Positions 27,130 to 36,937 of a stretch of 52,802 nucleotides of DNA are shown here, piece by piece; within the stretch, counting starts at the first letter, position 1; each line of letters opens with the position of its first letter. Position numbers and translations under genes: made by a program. Source of the stretch: Candidatus Omnitrophota bacterium (GTDB taxonomy: Bacteria; Omnitrophota; Gorgyraeia; Gygaellales; Profunditerraquicolaceae); assembly GCA_028715415.1 (NCBI GenBank), contig JAQURX010000004.1, positions 84,933 to 137,734 of the forward strand, written 5' to 3'. The notes below the pieces were generated by a model. The model was not told the DNA's origin, did not search any database, and worked only from the letters and a program-made list of their open reading frames with translations.

Positions 27130-28275
27130 TTATTTACGGTTAGATTTAATGATATTGGTGAGTACCATGGCCTTGAGCTGATCCAAAGAAAACGGCTTTA
27201 CCAGATAACTAGACGCACCCGATTCAAGAGCTTCCCTACAAACTGAATCATCTTTTAAGCCAGTCATCATAATTACACTAATACCAGAGTCTAATTTCTT
27301 AATTTCTTTTAATAACTCTATTCCGTCCGTGTCAGGCATCACTATATCCATAATCACCACAGATGGTTTTAAAGTCTTAATCTGATTAAGCACGTCTTTT
27401 GCTTTTGTGATAACGACAACCTTGTAACCTTCTTTAGAAAGATACCTTGCGCTATATTCACAGATATCAGCATCATCATCAACTATAAGAACATAATCAC
27501 CGAAAAGTGCAGCTTCTTTAACACCCCTCTTCCCGTCAAAACTTAAAACCATTTCATAGATAATTGAAATAAGATTATATGTATCAACGTGGCTCTGTAC
27601 AAACATGCAATTACCATATTCATCAATTTTATTTAACAACTCGTCGTTAACGCCCTGCTTTAAGATTACCAAAATAGGCAGTCCCGGGAAAGCTTCCTTA
27701 TATTTTTCAATAATCCCGATATTCTCTTCGCCTATCATATCAAACCTGATAACCACAACGCTAAAATGATCCGGCTCAATCTTTGAGCCTTCCGACATAT
27801 CACGGACAATTTTTACCTTATATTTCTTTTTCTCCAGGAAATCCAACACCAAGCTTATTTTTTTCTCATCTTGTTCAAATGCTAAAATATCAGCCTGGCC
27901 TTTGTGCATAATACTAGCCTGTTTTGCCCACACACGAAGGCTTCGTTTCAAGAGCTCAAAATTAACCGGCTTCTCAATAAAACTTACTGCCCCTGCCTTA
28001 ATAGCTTTTTGGGAAAGCTCGGAATCTTTTACTGCTGAAATTATTATTACAATGGAATCCTGATTAGACTGTTTTATTTTCTCTAAGGTCTTAAGGCCGT
28101 CCATTTCTGACATAACAATATCCAAAAGCACGATTTGAGGCTTCTCCCACTTCACTTTCTCAAGTGCTTCAGAAGTTGAATTTACAATAATAAATTCGTA
28201 ACCTTCGCCTTTTAGGTTTTCTTCAATTTCTTTACAAAACTCCAGATTATCATCAGCTAATAGAATCTTAACCAT
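27130..28275 (-). CDS. Response regulator with three receiver-type domains, the middle one degenerate (381 aa)
   Basis: Domain 1 (about 1-118) is a full receiver with acidic pocket D8-D9, phospho-acceptor D52 (VLLDIVMSEMDG) and K102. Domain 2 (about 128-245) has receiver-like secondary structure, but the acceptor strand reads SVVVIRFDM, with Arg where Asp is expected, so it is a pseudo-receiver. Domain 3 (about 262-375) is again complete (D266-D268, D310 in VIMDIVMPDTDG, K360). There is no DNA-binding or enzymatic output, so it probably acts through protein contacts or as a phosphate relay. The start at 28275 has GGGA upstream; an earlier in-frame start is not supported. Confidence 0.87.
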   Translation of the reverse strand: MVKILLADDNLEFCKEIEENLKGEGYEFIIVNSTSEALEKVKWEKPQIVLLDIVMSEMDGLKTLEKIKQSNQDSIVIIISAVKDSELSQKAIKAGAVSFIEKPVNFELLKRSLRVWAKQASIMHKGQADILAFEQDEKKISLVLDFLEKKKYKVKIVRDMSEGSKIEPDHFSVVVIRFDMIGEENIGIIEKYKEAFPGLPILVILKQGVNDELLNKIDEYGNCMFVQSHVDTYNLISIIYEMVLSFDGKRGVKEAALFGDYVLIVDDDADICEYSARYLSKEGYKVVVITKAKDVLNQIKTLKPSVVIMDIVMPDTDGIELLKEIKKLDSGISVIMMTGLKDDSVCREALESGASSYLVKPFSLDQLKAMVLTNIIKSNRK

Positions 28276-28333
28276 TATTTTCCCTTTATTGATAAATCGC
28301 TTAAGCTCCAATAATTCAACTATTTAGCAAATA

Positions 28334-28361
28334 ATTATACCATAAAAATTATTTTTTACAA
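28334..28361 (-). promoter_or_regulatory. Promoter of the triple-receiver gene
   Basis: On the minus strand, TTGTAA (28361-28356), a 16-base spacer and a perfect TATAAT (28339-28334) preceded by TGG form a -35/extended -10 promoter. It lies between the terminator at 28388-28430 and the gene start at 28275. The receiver, VanZ, deacetylase and ArnT-like genes could all be read from it. Confidence 0.7.
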
Positions 28362-28387
28362 TGAACTGCTTTTAACGGTGGCTTCAA

Positions 28388-28430
28388 ATAAAAAGCCCCA
28401 CGCTTTGCAGTAAAGCGCGGGGCTTTTTAT
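28388..28430. terminator. Strong bidirectional intrinsic terminator
   Basis: Arms ATAAAAAGCCCC (28388-28399) and GGGGCTTTTTAT (28419-28430) are perfect complements, and the inner CGCTTT/AAAGCG pairs extend the stem. Runs of A on one side and T on the other make it work in both directions. It ends the TM-helix gene transcript and insulates the downstream receiver unit. Confidence 0.93.
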
Positions 28431-28443
28431 TAAAACCTTTGGT

Positions 28444-29121
28444 CTATTTCTTTTTCATTTTATCAATAGATTCACTTACAAATTTACCTGCTATATCTTT
28501 ACATCCCAAACCAAATGCGAGTGCAAAACCAAGCCCTACAGAACCTAAAATTATACTTACGGTCAGCTCGGTAATACGGATTCCGATTCTTAGCTGTTCA
28601 AGAGCTACAAATACTGAGAAAGCAATTACGACCACATCAACTACATTGCCTAAGATTTTACTTTGAGAAATGCCCGCATTATTAGCGGCTGTCTGCACGA
28701 TATTCTTTAACAGCGTCGCAGCAAACATACCTAAAACTAGAATAAATAGAGCTGCAATAATATTCGGGACATAAAGAACGACTTTATTCAATAGCTCTGC
28801 GGCGATAGTCAAACCAACAGCATTAATTGCTACCATAAATGCTATCAACAATGACAACCAATAGCACATAACTCCAAATAACTCGGAAAGTGAATATGTA
28901 ATGCCACCTTTTTTAAGGAGAGCTTCTAATTCAATACGTTCGGAAAGGTCATCAATTTTGATTGCTTTTAAGCCGTTGACAACAACCACCTTAATCAACT
29001 TTGAGATTATCCAGCCGATTATAAGGATGACAATAACAAGCAAGATGTTGACTAAGAACTGGCCGATCTGCGCAAGAACTGTCCTGGCAGGTTCCAACAA
29101 CACGATTTGCCAACTACTCAT
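28444..29121 (-). CDS. TM-helix-repeat (MscS/CmpX-like) membrane protein (225 aa)
   Basis: Five or so hydrophobic helices, with two copies of the conserved TM-helix pattern: ILLVIVILIIGWIISKLIK near the start and IIAALFILVLGMFAATLLK near the middle, each followed by an amphipathic linker. The end, GSVGLGFALAFGLGCKDIAG, resembles the pore-lining helix of MscS. The cytoplasmic MscS beta domain is absent, as in CmpX-like proteins. AAAGGAGG precedes the ATG. It has its own terminator and is probably monocistronic. Confidence 0.85.
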   Translation of the reverse strand: MSSWQIVLLEPARTVLAQIGQFLVNILLVIVILIIGWIISKLIKVVVVNGLKAIKIDDLSERIELEALLKKGGITYSLSELFGVMCYWLSLLIAFMVAINAVGLTIAAELLNKVVLYVPNIIAALFILVLGMFAATLLKNIVQTAANNAGISQSKILGNVVDVVVIAFSVFVALEQLRIGIRITELTVSIILGSVGLGFALAFGLGCKDIAGKFVSESIDKMKKK

Positions 29122-29208
29122 GTTCTACCTCCTTTTTAGGCTACAAGATTAAACATATTCTTTATAACATTAACATATTCATTGGTTTATGTCAAGAAGA
29201 AACTTACT

Positions 29209-30000
29209 TTATACCTTAAGCGACATCCCATCATAAGCAGCAACAACTTCAATCCCCAATTCTTTTGTTAAGATTTCTGCCTGGATGCGCGGCTTTGCTT
29301 TTAGCATTGACATCCCAAAATGCGTAAGGATAACTTTTTTAGGTTTAAGCTTCATAATGATTTTTCTCACATCAGGCAAACTTAAATGCTCAACATCCGG
29401 CCTCTCGTTTAAGAACACAACAGAAATTATCAAGATATCGCATTTATAAAAATTTTCCAGCTCTTTAAAATACCTTGTGTCCGTAAGAAGCGCTATTTTT
29501 TGTTTTCCTAATTTAAACTTGATGCCATAAGTTTCACTTGGGTGCCGATGCTTCATTGAAGTAGTAAATTTAAAATCTTTTATCTTATATGAACTTCTTG
29601 GCTTTAAAATTCTAATTTCTTCGGGAAAATTAACCAAGTGCTTTAATATAACAGAATCATCGTGGATAGCGTCATACGGACAAAAAACTACCCCTCTTTT
29701 CTTAAATCCTCCTTCGGTCATTGCTTCAATCATCACATTGATATCCCCAGAATGATCTAAGTGCCTATGGCTAAGGATAATCCCGTCTAATTTAGAAGGG
29801 TCTAATTTAGGCCTTGCGTTAGCACATCTCACAACACAACCCGGGCCGGGATCAATTAGAATGTTGATATTATTATAAGAAATCCAAATCCCGCCTGAGG
29901 CACGCAACTGTTTAATCATTACAAAACGAGCACCCGCAGTACCTAAAAATTTAATAAAATTATCGCTTTGAATGCTTTTTTTATTCTTCAAGAGTGTCAT
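29209..30000 (-). CDS. MBL-fold metallohydrolase (263 aa)
   Basis: Metallo-beta-lactamase fold with metal site H78-x-H80-x-D82-H83 in SHRHLDHSGD, a later TDTRYF, and THFG at the C-terminal histidine. The reaction may be phosphodiester hydrolysis, but the substrate is unknown. I start at the ATG at 30000, which overlaps the NYN stop codon (TAATG). The longer ORF start is a TTG inside the neighbour. It is the last gene of the 29209-40337 chain; pairing with an RNase-like NYN gene hints at RNA metabolism. Confidence 0.8.
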   Translation of the reverse strand: MTLLKNKKSIQSDNFIKFLGTAGARFVMIKQLRASGGIWISYNNINILIDPGPGCVVRCANARPKLDPSKLDGIILSHRHLDHSGDINVMIEAMTEGGFKKRGVVFCPYDAIHDDSVILKHLVNFPEEIRILKPRSSYKIKDFKFTTSMKHRHPSETYGIKFKLGKQKIALLTDTRYFKELENFYKCDILIISVVFLNERPDVEHLSLPDVRKIIMKLKPKKVILTHFGMSMLKAKPRIQAEILTKELGIEVVAAYDGMSLKV

Positions 30001-30479
30001 TATTTTTCTTTTAGCCAAAGTTTTTTTAGCTCTTCTGTAATATAATGCTTTTGGGAATAATTAAGCTCATATGAAGAAGCTTCTTTACTATCCATTGCTT
30101 CTTGCCTATTTTTACCCAGAAAATCCTCAACACACATTGACTTTGCGCCAAGTGATTTTATAACAAAACTAACTTCTTTATCGTTTGTCACAACTATCAT
30201 ATTCCTTCTTACGCCAGACTCCTCAATAATTTTTTTAATTTTTTCATCAGCATCAATTTTACGGGAAAAAACAACCATGATATTCTCATAATCACTGGTT
30301 ACTGGAGCAGGATAACCGTCAAAAACTATGATTACTTTGTTTTTTAAGCTTCCGCAGAGCCTTCTCTTTATAATGGTAGACAAAAGCAAGGATTGCGAAT
30401 TCTGGTTTTGTTTGTTAGAGTGAGGAAATAGCGGATGGTTTATGATATTGTAACCGTCGATGACGTACTGTAAGGACAT
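30000..30479 (-). CDS. YacP-like NYN-domain nuclease (159 aa)
   Basis: PIN-like NYN fold of the YacP/Rae1 type. YVIDGYNII (5-13) carries the first active-site Asp, IIVFDGYP the second and VTNDKEV the third, with SYELNYSQKHYI near the end. Rae1 in Bacillus cuts mRNA in the ribosomal A site, so a ribosome-linked RNase is a fair guess. The start is the ATG at 30479 with GGAGG eight bases ahead, although this means a 65-bp overlap with the upstream flippase gene. Confidence 0.83.
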   Translation of the reverse strand: MSLQYVIDGYNIINHPLFPHSNKQNQNSQSLLLSTIIKRRLCGSLKNKVIIVFDGYPAPVTSDYENIMVVFSRKIDADEKIKKIIEESGVRRNMIVVTNDKEVSFVIKSLGAKSMCVEDFLGKNRQEAMDSKEASSYELNYSQKHYITEELKKLWLKEK

Positions 30480-31404
30480 AAATAATGCCTCCCATTAATC
30501 CGCAGATTAATATGAAAGAAAAATTAAGAAGTGACATTGCAAAAGCCAAATCCCTGCTTACCCCTGCCTTCGCAAAGAAGTATATCGTAGAAGCATCTCT
30601 TAAGCCAAGGCCTCCGATTGAAATTGGAAGTAAAGTTATTGCGCTGATAATCGGCAGATAGATTAGAAAATAAATTAATTTAATTTTTACCCCCAAAGAC
30701 AAAGCAGTGATATAAAAGGTAAGCGGCGAGGTAACCTGAATGAGCACAGATAAAGAAAGATTCTTCAAGATAATCTTTTTATTATGCCTAAAGTAGTGTA
30801 TCTCTTTATGCATATTCTTGATTAACTCTCTAATTTTCCCCGAATCAGGGGTATGCAATAACTTACTGATTTTAGCAAATAGCGCTTTGTTAAAGAAAAG
30901 GATTAGAAGGGCAAACAATACAACCGTGATAATCGCCATGGAAGACAAAACGCTGACGTCCTCTACAAACCTCCAACCGAGGATTAAAGCAACAAAAGCT
31001 AAAATTACAAGCCCGATATAACCGCTTAACCTATCCAAGAAAACTGTCGCAATAACTTCACCCGGCCTTTTTGTATGCTTACTTAAGTCAATGGAACGCA
31101 TTAAGTCCCCTCCAATAGTTGAAGGAAGAAACAAGCTAAAGAATACCCCTCCGGAAAAAGAAATAATAATTCTCTTTAGAGGAAGATGGATATTTACCGC
31201 CTTAAGAAGCATCTGCCAGCGTAAAAGGCAAAAATAATAACCCGAGAAAAAAACAAAGAAAGCTAAAAACAAAAGCCCTTTATCAGCATTTTTTATCAAT
31301 TCAAAGAGGCTCTTCTTATCAACTTTCTCAAACAAGAAGAATATTAAAATAATACTTATTCCGAACCGAAATATTAAAGTAAGTATTTTTTTAATTACCT
31401 GCAT
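30415..31404 (-). CDS. Lysylphosphatidylglycerol synthase TM-region / UPF0104-type membrane protein (329 aa)
   Basis: About eight membrane helices with family motifs: [37 protein letters not shown] and [13 protein letters not shown]. Members (AglD, LPG synthase flippase-like domain) handle lipid-linked intermediates or flip modified phospholipids. The catalytic synthase domain of MprF is absent. It overlaps purC by 10 bp and its 3' end overlaps the NYN gene by 65 bp. Confidence 0.85.
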   Translation of the reverse strand: MQVIKKILTLIFRFGISIILIFFLFEKVDKKSLFELIKNADKGLLFLAFFVFFSGYYFCLLRWQMLLKAVNIHLPLKRIIISFSGGVFFSLFLPSTIGGDLMRSIDLSKHTKRPGEVIATVFLDRLSGYIGLVILAFVALILGWRFVEDVSVLSSMAIITVVLFALLILFFNKALFAKISKLLHTPDSGKIRELIKNMHKEIHYFRHNKKIILKNLSLSVLIQVTSPLTFYITALSLGVKIKLIYFLIYLPIISAITLLPISIGGLGLRDASTIYFFAKAGVSRDLAFAMSLLNFSFILICGLMGGIIYVLTVRHRRLQYHKPSAISSL

Positions 31405-32309
31405 TTAAAAAGATCCTTGCCAGTTAGTTTTTTAAACGCCTCAAGATATTTCTGGGTAGTTTTCTCAATGATATCATCGGGAAGCATAGGCCCAGGAGGA
31501 GTCTTATCCCAATCAAGGCTCTCCAGATAGTCCCGGACAAATTGCTTATCAAAACTCGGGCTTGGTTTTCCGGGCATATACAAATCTTTCGGCCAGAAAC
31601 GCGAAGAATCCGGAGTTAAGACTTCGTCAATTAAAGTAATTTCCCCGTCAAAAACCCCAAACTCAAATTTGGTATCCGCAATAATAATACCGCGGCTTAG
31701 AGCATATTCACTTGCCTTCTTATAAATTTCTACGCTTAATCTGGCAATCGCCTCTGTGTTTTCCTTCCCAATCAAACTCTCTATATGGTTTTTACTAACA
31801 TTAATGTCATGCCCCTCTTCAGCTTTTGTTGAAGGAGTAAAAATAATCTGTGGAAGTTTATCGGATTCTTTTAACCCCGAAGGAAGGCTAATCCCGCAAA
31901 CTGATTGCTTCTGCTGGTATTCTTTCAAACCCGACCCGGAAAGATAGCCTCTAACTATGCATTCTACAGGAAGAGGCTTGGTTTTTTTAACCAACATAGA
32001 ACGCCCGGTAATTTCATCCTTATATTTTTTTAATTCCACGGGGTACTTTTCAACATCCGTTTCAATTAAATGATGTTTAACAGTATCTTTTAGAAAATCA
32101 AACCAGAAAGCAGATAGTGAGGTAAGAACCTTGCCTTTATAGGGGATGCCGCAAGGCAGAACCACGTCAAAACAAGAAATCCTATCGGTTGAAACAATTA
32201 AAAGCTTATCGCCCAAATCATAAACATCCCTTACTTTGCCTCTTCTGAAAAGCTTTAAATCCTTAAACTCTGTGCGTAAAACAACTTCTTTATTATTCAT
32301 ATTGCTCAT
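31395..32309 (-). CDS. purC: SAICAR synthase PurC (304 aa)
   Basis: Purine biosynthesis enzyme joining CAIR and aspartate with ATP to form SAICAR. Motifs include [20 protein letters not shown] near the N-terminus, [20 protein letters not shown], and the Asp-rich [14 protein letters not shown]. The length, around 300 residues, matches the longer bacterial/yeast-like type. The only purine gene in the window, it lies inside the metabolic chain. Confidence 0.96.
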   Translation of the reverse strand: MSNMNNKEVVLRTEFKDLKLFRRGKVRDVYDLGDKLLIVSTDRISCFDVVLPCGIPYKGKVLTSLSAFWFDFLKDTVKHHLIETDVEKYPVELKKYKDEITGRSMLVKKTKPLPVECIVRGYLSGSGLKEYQQKQSVCGISLPSGLKESDKLPQIIFTPSTKAEEGHDINVSKNHIESLIGKENTEAIARLSVEIYKKASEYALSRGIIIADTKFEFGVFDGEITLIDEVLTPDSSRFWPKDLYMPGKPSPSFDKQFVRDYLESLDWDKTPPGPMLPDDIIEKTTQKYLEAFKKLTGKDLFKCR

Positions 32310-32320
32310 ACTTGTAATCC

Positions 32321-34108
32321 CTAAGAGATTAAACGGTTATTAAGATATTCGTATTCTTGCCACAATTCCTTGGGTAAATCTTTTTTAAACTGATCAAAAA
32401 ATTTCTTAACGCCTTTTAATTCTTCAAGCCAATCTGACTTTCGCACTTCTAGTAATTTTTCTAATGCTCCGTCTGCAAGCTTTAACCCAGTCATATCAAT
32501 ATCCTTTGCATAAGGAACAAACCCGATAGGAGTATGCACAGCTTCTACTTTATCATTGCAACGATCCAAGATCCATTCTAAGACTCTTAAATTCTCACGA
32601 AATCCCGGCCATAAGAATTTCCCGTTTTTGTCCGTTCTAAACCAATTAACGTGAAAAATTCTAGGAGGTTTATTCATGCTCTTACCCATCTTTAACCAAT
32701 GGCGAAAATAATCAGCCATATTGTATCCGCAAAAAGGAAGCATTGCCATAGGATCTCTCCGAACTTCTCCTAATTGCCCGACCTGCGCAGCAGTACGCTC
32801 AGAAGCCATAGTCGCACCGACAAAAACTCCATGCTGCCAATTAAATGATTCATAAACAAGTGGGGCTAGATGTTCGCGCCTCCCACCAAAAACTATTGCT
32901 GATATTGGGACTCCATGGTGCTGCTCTAACCTGAAAGAAGCTGATGGACAATTTGAAATGGGCGCTGTAAAACGGCTGTTTGCATTAGCCCCTAAGATAG
33001 GCTTGCCATTCGCATCTTTAAGCCCGGGCTTCCAAGGCCTACCCTGCCAATCAATACCTTCAGCCGGAACTTTCCCATCCGCTCCCTCCCACCAAACCGT
33101 ATCGTCAGGCTTTAAAAGCACATTAGTAAAAATTGTATTTTTCTTAATTGTCTCAACCATGGTCGGGTTTGACTCTGAATTTGTGTTTGGAGCAACACCA
33201 AAAAATCCCCATTCAGGGTTAATTGCCCAAAGCGCCCCATCGGTATCTACGCGCATCCAAGCAATATCATCCCCAACAGTCCAAATGCGATATCCTTTTC
33301 TTTTAAGCCCTTCGGGCGGGATTAACATAGCCAAATTAGTTTTACCACAGGCGCTTGGAAATGCAGCAGCAATATATTCTATATGCCCGCTGGGATCTTC
33401 AATTCCCATAATCAACATATGCTCTGCCAACCAATTCTCTTTTTGCGCAATAAAACTAGCGATTCTTAAAGATAGGCATTTCTTACCCAAGAGGACATTT
33501 CCGCCATAACCAGACCCTACACTCCAGATAGTATTATCTTCAGGAAAATGCAAAATCAACCTCTTATTAATATCAAGTTGCGCCTTTGAATGTAAACACT
33601 TAGTGAAATTGCCTTCTTTTTCTAATTGCCTAAGTACAGCTTCTCCTGCACGCGTCATAATTAGCATATTTAAGACTACATAACGCGAATCCGTCAGTTC
33701 AACTCCGATTTTACTAAAAGGAGAACCAACAGGCCCCATAGAAAAAGGGATCACATACATAGTCCTTCCACGCATAGAGCCTTTAAATATCTCTCCTGCT
33801 TTTTTATAGGCAACTGCGGGGGACATCCAATTGTTTGTCGGGCCTGCATCGCGCTCTTTTTTTGTGCAGATAAAAGTAAGATGCTCAGTACGGGCGACAT
33901 CATCAATAGCTGTCCTGTGCAGAAAACAACCGGGAAGTTTTGTCGTATTTAATCGGATAATCTCTCCGGTTGATACAGCTTCCTTTTCTAAAAGTTCTTT
34001 TTGTTTGTCTGAACCATCTACCCAAACTATAGAATCAGGCCGACATAGAGCAGCCATTTCTTTTACCCAATCAATCAATTTTTTGTTTTTTGTCGGAAAT
34101 TCTTTCAT
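32321..34108 (-). CDS. pckG: GTP-dependent phosphoenolpyruvate carboxykinase (595 aa)
   Basis: Catalyses oxaloacetate + GTP to PEP + GDP + CO2, linking the TCA pool to gluconeogenesis. The kinase-1a P-loop [16 protein letters not shown]-type segments [11 protein letters not shown] and [13 protein letters not shown], and the substrate loop [15 protein letters not shown] are visible. I start at the ATG at 34108, preceded by AAGGAG, which lies one base beyond the trxB stop. A longer reading frame would overlap trxB. Confidence 0.96.
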   Translation of the reverse strand: MKEFPTKNKKLIDWVKEMAALCRPDSIVWVDGSDKQKELLEKEAVSTGEIIRLNTTKLPGCFLHRTAIDDVARTEHLTFICTKKERDAGPTNNWMSPAVAYKKAGEIFKGSMRGRTMYVIPFSMGPVGSPFSKIGVELTDSRYVVLNMLIMTRAGEAVLRQLEKEGNFTKCLHSKAQLDINKRLILHFPEDNTIWSVGSGYGGNVLLGKKCLSLRIASFIAQKENWLAEHMLIMGIEDPSGHIEYIAAAFPSACGKTNLAMLIPPEGLKRKGYRIWTVGDDIAWMRVDTDGALWAINPEWGFFGVAPNTNSESNPTMVETIKKNTIFTNVLLKPDDTVWWEGADGKVPAEGIDWQGRPWKPGLKDANGKPILGANANSRFTAPISNCPSASFRLEQHHGVPISAIVFGGRREHLAPLVYESFNWQHGVFVGATMASERTAAQVGQLGEVRRDPMAMLPFCGYNMADYFRHWLKMGKSMNKPPRIFHVNWFRTDKNGKFLWPGFRENLRVLEWILDRCNDKVEAVHTPIGFVPYAKDIDMTGLKLADGALEKLLEVRKSDWLEELKGVKKFFDQFKKDLPKELWQEYEYLNNRLIS

Positions 34109-34109
34109 C

Positions 34110-35033
34110 CTATTTCTCCTTACTTGCAATAAATTTATAAGCTGAATCTGCAGCAGTTGCTCCGTCACCACAAGCAGTAATCACCTGATACAAGCTTTTC
34201 TTCCGGCAGTCGCCACAGACAAATATGCCCTCTTCGGAAGTCGTCAAATCATGGTCTGCAATAATAAACCCAGACTCATCCATCTTTAACTTGCCTCTTA
34301 AAAAATGAGTCTCCGGGCTATATCCAATATACACGAAAACACCGTCACAAGGAAATATTTTTTCTTCAAAAGTTTCCACATCTTTTATTTTTACGCCCTC
34401 AACCCTATTTGAACCTAATATTTCTATAACCACATTATTTAAAACAAAATTTATTTGTTTATTGTTTTGAAGCCTTTCCTGAAGTATGGCGGAAGCCCTT
34501 AGCTCATTTCTTCTATGAATGATACTTACCTCTTTGGCAAAACGAGTCAGGTAAATTGCCTCTTCCGCAACAGTATTCCCTCCGCCTACTACGACAACTT
34601 TCTTTTCTTTATAAAAAGGCGCGTCACAGGTCGCGCAATAAGAAACGCCCCTGCCTGTTAATTTTTCCTCACCCGGAACCTGAAGTTTACGGGGGTGCGC
34701 GCCTGTTGCGATAATGATTGCTTTTGCGGAATATTCTGCGGAAGTTGTCTTAATGGTCTTGGTTTTACAATCTATATCAACAACTTCATCCATTTCAATT
34801 TTAATACCGAGGCTTTCAACCTGGCCTTTCATACGCCTGATCAATTCTTCAGTAGAAACAGTTTCAAAAAACCCGGGGAAGTTCTCAATTGTTTCGCTCA
34901 TCAAAATTCTTCCGCCAACCGAAATCTTCTCAAGCACTAAAGTATTTAAGCGTGATCTTCCTGCGTAAAGCGCTGCAGTTAAACCCGCAGGTCCTGCTCC
35001 AATAATAATTAAATCATACATTTCTTCCCTCAT
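34110..35033 (-). CDS. trxB: Thioredoxin reductase TrxB (307 aa)
   Basis: FAD-dependent NADPH reductase for thioredoxin. FAD motif IIIGAGPAGLTA begins near residue 9; the redox disulfide is C133-ATC-C136 in SYCATCDAPF; and the NADP motif reads VVVVGGGNTVAEEA, where most members have GGGDSA. Normal length. The ATG at 35033 overlaps the lipA stop (ATGA); a second ATG at 35021 with AGGGA upstream is an alternative start. TrxA is encoded in the same chain at 40011-40337. Confidence 0.95.
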   Translation of the reverse strand: MREEMYDLIIIGAGPAGLTAALYAGRSRLNTLVLEKISVGGRILMSETIENFPGFFETVSTEELIRRMKGQVESLGIKIEMDEVVDIDCKTKTIKTTSAEYSAKAIIIATGAHPRKLQVPGEEKLTGRGVSYCATCDAPFYKEKKVVVVGGGNTVAEEAIYLTRFAKEVSIIHRRNELRASAILQERLQNNKQINFVLNNVVIEILGSNRVEGVKIKDVETFEEKIFPCDGVFVYIGYSPETHFLRGKLKMDESGFIIADHDLTTSEEGIFVCGDCRKKSLYQVITACGDGATAADSAYKFIASKEK

Positions 35034-35908
35034 CTAATGTTTCCCGATAAATTAAGTTCTTTAAAAACATCCTCTGCCTGATAAGAACTGCGCACAAGCG
35101 GGCCGGATAAAACCGATTTAAAACCCATAGCAGCACCGATTACGCGATATTTCTCAAATTGTTCAATATTAATAAAATCTACTACCTGATAATGGCTGGG
35201 TGATGGAGACAAATATTGGCCTAAAGTTAATATATCACAAGAATTTGCTCTTAAGTCTTCCATAACATTAACGACTTCTTCTTCAGTTTCTCCCAGGCCC
35301 AGCATTATCGAAGACTTAGTCAGAATATCAGGATTAATCTCCTTGGATTTAGATAGGATACCTAAAGAAAGTTCATAATCAGACATCGGGCGAAGTTTAG
35401 GATAAAGCCTTCTAATTGTTTCAATATTATGCGCCAGTATATTCGGATATGCATTCAATACACATTTAAGGCTGGCGACTTTCCCCTTGAAATCAGGAAT
35501 TAAAACTTCAACTTTAATTTCCTGACTTACCTGACGGATAGCTTCTATGGTCTTGGCAAAGACCCAAGCCCCACCATCACTTAAATCATCCCGTGTAACA
35601 GAAGTAATCACTACATAGCTTAACCCTAACGCCCTTACAACCTCTGCGATTCTAAAAGGCTCATCTGAATCAAAGCCCATCTTTACTTCTTTTGTTTTAT
35701 CCACATTGCAAAAAGAACAATTCCTTGTACAAGTAGAACCTAAAATCATAAAAGTGATTTTATTATGCTTAAAACAATAAGACATATTAGGGCACATTGC
35801 TTCTTTGCAAACCGTATTTACGCCAAATTCAGAAACTAAATGCGTCAGTTTAAAAGTAGAAGCATCTGGAATATCCTGCCTAAACCAAGAAGGAATCTTA
35901 CTTTTCAT
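35030..35908 (-). CDS. lipA: Lipoyl synthase LipA (292 aa)
   Basis: Radical-SAM enzyme inserting two sulfurs into protein-bound octanoate. The auxiliary cluster cysteines are C34, C39 and C45 (VCKEAMCPNMSYC), the radical-SAM cluster C60, C64 and C67 (CTRNCSFC), and the family's C-terminal RSSY serine is present (GPLVRSSYQAEDVF). No lipB, lplA or 2-oxoacid dehydrogenase gene lies in the window. It overlaps both the DUF6485 gene and trxB by 4 bases. Confidence 0.96.
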   Translation of the reverse strand: MKSKIPSWFRQDIPDASTFKLTHLVSEFGVNTVCKEAMCPNMSYCFKHNKITFMILGSTCTRNCSFCNVDKTKEVKMGFDSDEPFRIAEVVRALGLSYVVITSVTRDDLSDGGAWVFAKTIEAIRQVSQEIKVEVLIPDFKGKVASLKCVLNAYPNILAHNIETIRRLYPKLRPMSDYELSLGILSKSKEINPDILTKSSIMLGLGETEEEVVNVMEDLRANSCDILTLGQYLSPSPSHYQVVDFINIEQFEKYRVIGAAMGFKSVLSGPLVRSSYQAEDVFKELNLSGNIR

Positions 35909-36102
35909 CCATTTATCCTCAAGAAGTTTTCAATGGACCGATCGTAACATTTTTCTATATCGGAAGGAAAAAAACAGGCGGGAATCTCTCTTTTAGACCT
36001 ATGATACGAAATGCATTCGCAGCAAAGACCCTTACGGGCGCATCCTGCATAGCTACAATTGCAATTCGCAAGATTTGTTTTCTGATTCGGGCAGTTTTTC
36101 AA
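35905..36102 (-). CDS. Cysteine-rich DUF6485 protein (65 aa)
   Basis: Small protein with ten cysteines in a metal-site-like arrangement ([24 protein letters not shown]) and the conserved end REIPACFFP then YDRSIENF. I take this as DUF6485, a family of unknown function. It overlaps def by 50 bp and lipA by 4 bp, so its translation is tightly tied to both. The Cys pattern suggests Zn or Fe-S binding, which is an inference. Confidence 0.82.
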   Translation of the reverse strand: MKNCPNQKTNLANCNCSYAGCARKGLCCECISYHRSKREIPACFFPSDIEKCYDRSIENFLRING

Positions 36103-36601
36103 TTTTTGCCTTCTCTCTTAGTTTTTTTAATTTATTCTTTATCTTAAGCTTGTCCAAAAAAGAAGCGTAATCAACGATAAGCTTCCCATGTAAATGATCA
36201 ATTTCGTGCTGAAAAACACAAGCCAACAAGCCTTGTGCTTCTATATTCACCTGTTTTCCCGAATCATCAAGCGCTTGGACCAAAACTTCTTTCGCTCGTT
36301 TTACTTTGATACAAACTCCCGGGACACTTAGACATCCTTCTTCCAATACCTGATTCCCTGATTTCTTTGCTATCTTAGGATTTATTAATTTGTAAAGGCT
36401 GTTTCCTATATCAACAACGATCATAGCTTCATTTATCCCCACCTGAGGGGCAGCTAAGCCAATTCCTCCGGAGTCATACATCAACCTAGCCATTTTACTC
36501 AAAATCTGCTTGTGGACAGAATCAACATTCTTTACAGAAATGCTTTTCTTCCTTAATACCGGATCGCCGAATGTCTTAATTCTTAATGTGATTTCTTTCA
36601 T
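36053..36601 (-). CDS. def: Peptide deformylase (182 aa)
   Basis: Removes the formyl group from nascent N-terminal formyl-Met. The three motifs are complete: [11 protein letters not shown] (45-55), EGCLSVPG with metal ligand C90, and QHEIDHLHG with H132, E133 and H136. I start at the ATG at 36601 ([16 protein letters not shown]), where family similarity begins; the longer frame runs into panD without similarity. This start still overlaps panD by 26 bp, with no clear ribosome site, so translational coupling is likely. Confidence 0.95.
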   Translation of the reverse strand: MKEITLRIKTFGDPVLRKKSISVKNVDSVHKQILSKMARLMYDSGGIGLAAPQVGINEAMIVVDIGNSLYKLINPKIAKKSGNQVLEEGCLSVPGVCIKVKRAKEVLVQALDDSGKQVNIEAQGLLACVFQHEIDHLHGKLIVDYASFLDKLKIKNKLKKLREKAKIEKLPESENKSCELQL

Positions 36602-36926
36602 CAACTGCAACAATTTTAGGCTTAACGATTTTTGCCTCTTTATCCTCAACAACGGCGTATGAAACAATAATAATCTCATCGCCCACACATGCGCCGCGGG
36701 CCGCAGGCCCATTTAAACAAATTATTCCACTACCCGCTTTGCCCTTAATCGCATAAGTCTCAAGCCGATGGCCATTATTTAGATTAAGGACCTCCACTTT
36801 CTCATATTCAATAATATCAGAGGCCTTCATCAGTTTTTCATCAATAGTGATACTTCCCTTATAATAAAGATTCGCCTCTGTAACACGTGCCCTGTGGATT
36901 TTGGATTTTAAAATAGTGCGAAACAT
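36576..36926 (-). CDS. panD: Aspartate 1-decarboxylase PanD (116 aa)
   Basis: Pyruvoyl enzyme making beta-alanine for pantothenate/CoA. The self-cleavage site is G24-S25 in YYKGSITID, and the [19 protein letters not shown] segment is typical. Full length. It stands 11 bp behind ackA; CoA supply fits beside pta/ackA, which use acetyl-CoA. Confidence 0.96.
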   Translation of the reverse strand: MFRTILKSKIHRARVTEANLYYKGSITIDEKLMKASDIIEYEKVEVLNLNNGHRLETYAIKGKAGSGIICLNGPAARGACVGDEIIIVSYAVVEDKEAKIVKPKIVAVDERNHIKN

Positions 36927-36937
36927 AGCATTTCTCC

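Noticed and set aside
36602-36712. Longer N-terminus for peptide deformylase
   Set aside because: The extra 37 residues lie within panD in another frame and show no deformylase similarity.
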